Positions 62,116 through 64,000 of a stretch of DNA of 64,000 nucleotides are shown one piece after another. The stretch spans positions 15,192,501 through 15,256,500 of the forward strand of contig AP031353.1 in NCBI GenBank assembly GCA_037833965.1, in the 5' to 3' direction. Each line of letters starts with the position of its first letter. The stretch's first letter is position 1. Below the pieces are notes generated by a model. It was not told the DNA's origin, searched no databases, and saw nothing but the letters and a program-made list of their open reading frames with translations. Both the position numbers and the translations under genes were made by a program. The DNA is from Marchantia polymorpha subsp. ruderalis. Its lineage: Eukaryota; Streptophyta; Marchantiopsida; Marchantiales; Marchantiaceae.

Positions 62116-64000
62116 TCTGAAAGCAAAAGACGATATTTACGTCTCTATTTCATGAACGTCCTGACGGTCAAGGAGAAATGGGTCTGCTCAGAACATGTTT
62201 CTGCTCCAGAACGTTTCTGAATCTTTTAGGGGATCTATGATAGGATTTCCCCACTACAAATGCCAAGAGTGTAGATTGGCACTCGGCTCTCTGCACATTA
62301 GCTCGCAATGTGTCGATTGATAGCTGCACCTACCTATAACCCAGGGACTGCGGCACATGTCAGATAAGTTTTGCCAATCAGTTAATGTACCAGGCATGCC
62401 ATTTATGCAACTGAGATTGAAGATCTAACCATTTACGATGATCGATCGCAGGCGATGTAGTTAAAACCTTCCGGCCTGAAGAATTAGCTTGTCCCTTAAT
62501 TATTTGTGAGGAGTTCAAACCAGTTAGTGGCTTCAGATTTCATGTAGAACGTGAGTGTACAGAATTCTCACAATGGAAACCATGGAATGCGTTATTATCG
62601 ATGATCTTTACTTCACATGGTATATATTATATCAAGTGCAATTAAGTTCTAGAAAACCTGGTAAAATTCCGACGAGTTTGTAGTTGAAGACAATTCATTG
62701 ATGCAATTGATGACCTTCTGTTCCTCATGGTTTCTTACATTATCAGGCCAAAGTGCGACATTCAATCCCTTGCCAATCGGATCCAATTTTTTACAGTGTA
62801 TTGATTTCTCTACGGGTGCACAATTGGAGGTAATTTTCATGAGTCTCAGACACGATGTCGTCTCCATCGAACCCTGTGAAGAACATCAATCGCTGTAAGA
62901 GTACTGTCTGCTCATGATTTTTTCGAGGGGCATGAAGATGAACATGCTGACTGAGGTTGTGAATTCGAGCCACTTATTGACATGCGGAGAAGAAGATATT
63001 TCTTCCACCCATCGGAGATTCTGGGTAAGGAGATGACTCTTGTCGGAGGATGATGCATCGAGATCTCCGCAGACAGAATATGTCCAAGGGAGACCCTTTA
63101 CCTTAAGCGTAGAAGCTGGTTATTTAGTATATATCTAAATATGGGACATAATCATCATCTATCATATCTGAAGCGTTGCCAACCTTTCGCTTGACGCATT
63201 CTGTTCAGCCTATTCCTTCTCATTGGACGGCGTATCAGATGCACACAAGCACCTCGATGGTGCAAGATTTGTGTTGAAATCTTCGGCGCAAATCTATATC
63301 GTGCGATCAAACCTTCGGGATTTCTGCTAATCTATACTATCAATGGAAGTGGGATATCATAGAAGGAGAAATTATGAGTAGTTAGTTTCGAACCATAGCA
63401 TCGATAATACTCAATCAAGAGATGTGAGAATGAAGAATGTAATGACTGGAAGTAACCAACCGATACGGACAGTGAAATAAAACTTCAGTTCAAACGCCTG
63501 TCTAGGTTTAGGGATTGTAGAGATTAAGGGAAAGAAAGTATCTTTTGATGGGCTTGTTGGGTTTTAATTGAGATGATTGAAGCAACTCTGCACACCGATT
63601 CTGGCAAAGCATGCGTTTCTCACTGTCTTCAAAATTATTTTAAAATTAACCTTCCACGTTTGTATCTCAAGATTTACTGAACTTAATTTAAAATATCGAA
63701 GTTTCAGAAATTTGTATTGTAGTAAGTTTAAAAAGACGAAATCAGACCCTGAAAGTTTGTAGGCAGAGGCATGAACTAATATCAAGTTCTCTAAATTGCG
63801 GTGACATTCATATTTCGATGTTCTTCGCGAATTTCAGAACTATACTTCTGTTCTCTCAGGAAAGCTTCAGTCTCTCATTGTACATACCGCTACTCATTTG
63901 CCTGTGGACTGAACCAGAGAAACTTTTTTCGTCCTAGATTTGGTTACAGTTGTAAATCATAAATTTAAGTCTTGAAATTTATAGTTTTTGTATGTATTAT
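62116..64000. other. Upstream region of the kinase gene and spacer
   Basis: Contains the likely splice acceptor for the kinase transcript (TTTTGCTTTCAG on the minus strand, just above 62116), so an untranslated or coding first exon should lie somewhere here; I could not place it. Short open frames at 62649-62973 and 63564-63785 overlap each other on opposite strands and are not supported. Confidence 0.4.

Noticed and set aside
1..64000. Search for tRNA, rRNA, CRISPR arrays, gag-pol or transposase genes
   Set aside because: No cloverleaf-type tRNA signals, rRNA-like blocks, regular spacer-repeat arrays or intact transposon proteins were seen by eye; small structural RNAs could still be missed without a covariance search.

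Overview
This is a stretch of nuclear DNA from a land plant. Evidence: spliceosomal GT-AG introns of roughly 110-730 bp, plant-type proteins (SRP19, a style cell-cycle inhibitor 1-like protein, an At4g22758-like protein, an LRR receptor kinase), AT-rich gene-poor spacers, and GC-richer islands around genes. Low gene density plus large gene-free repeat tracts fit a bryophyte (liverwort or moss). That placement is inference from style, not from a diagnostic marker.

Layout. 1-1587: AT-rich spacer. 1588-2345 (+): SRP19, three exons. 3226-4350 (-): an unrecognised single-exon, proline/serine/arginine-rich protein of 374 residues with a duplicated cysteine motif. 4.4-6.1 kb: spacer with a possible coding relic. 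6.13-8.55 kb: four tandem ~355-bp units plus a ~500-bp tail, the fourth unit split by a ~470-bp MITE-like insertion. 8.55-19.2 kb: no convincing gene, only a 58-codon sORF and a 100-bp tandem duplication. 19.26-19.49 kb: a TATA-like box followed by a long imperfect hairpin that resembles a microRNA precursor. 21024-22061 (+): At4g22758-like (DUF7054-type) gene with a stop-free 114-bp intron. 22583-22726 (-): possible 47-residue secreted peptide. 23.3-32.3 kb: gene-free and very AT-rich between about 25.6 and 30.2 kb. 32379-35070 (-): SCI1-like nuclear protein, six exons that join in phase. 35.5-42.3 kb: repeat-rich block with ~400-bp direct repeats, a promoter carrying two perfect heat-shock elements, and a second copy of the 4-unit array plus tail. 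42.3-46.4 kb: ambiguous, with one possible APD-like exon. 46405-49286 (-): LRR receptor-like kinase, two exons. 49.3-61.2 kb: gene-free, with a perfect 19-bp hairpin. 61204-62115 (-): an atypical protein kinase. 62.1-64 kb: nothing recognised.

The genes do not form a cluster with a shared pathway: they are housekeeping secretion (SRP19), a nuclear growth/splicing-associated factor (SCI1-like), signalling (LRR-RLK, kinase) and two proteins of unknown function. No obviously new multi-gene system is visible. The items most worth checking are the microRNA-like foldback at 19.4 kb, the two paralogous 4-unit arrays, the heat-element promoter at 38.25-38.44 kb, and the kinase with altered catalytic-loop and activation-segment motifs. 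Splice sites, repeat identities and folds were read by eye.
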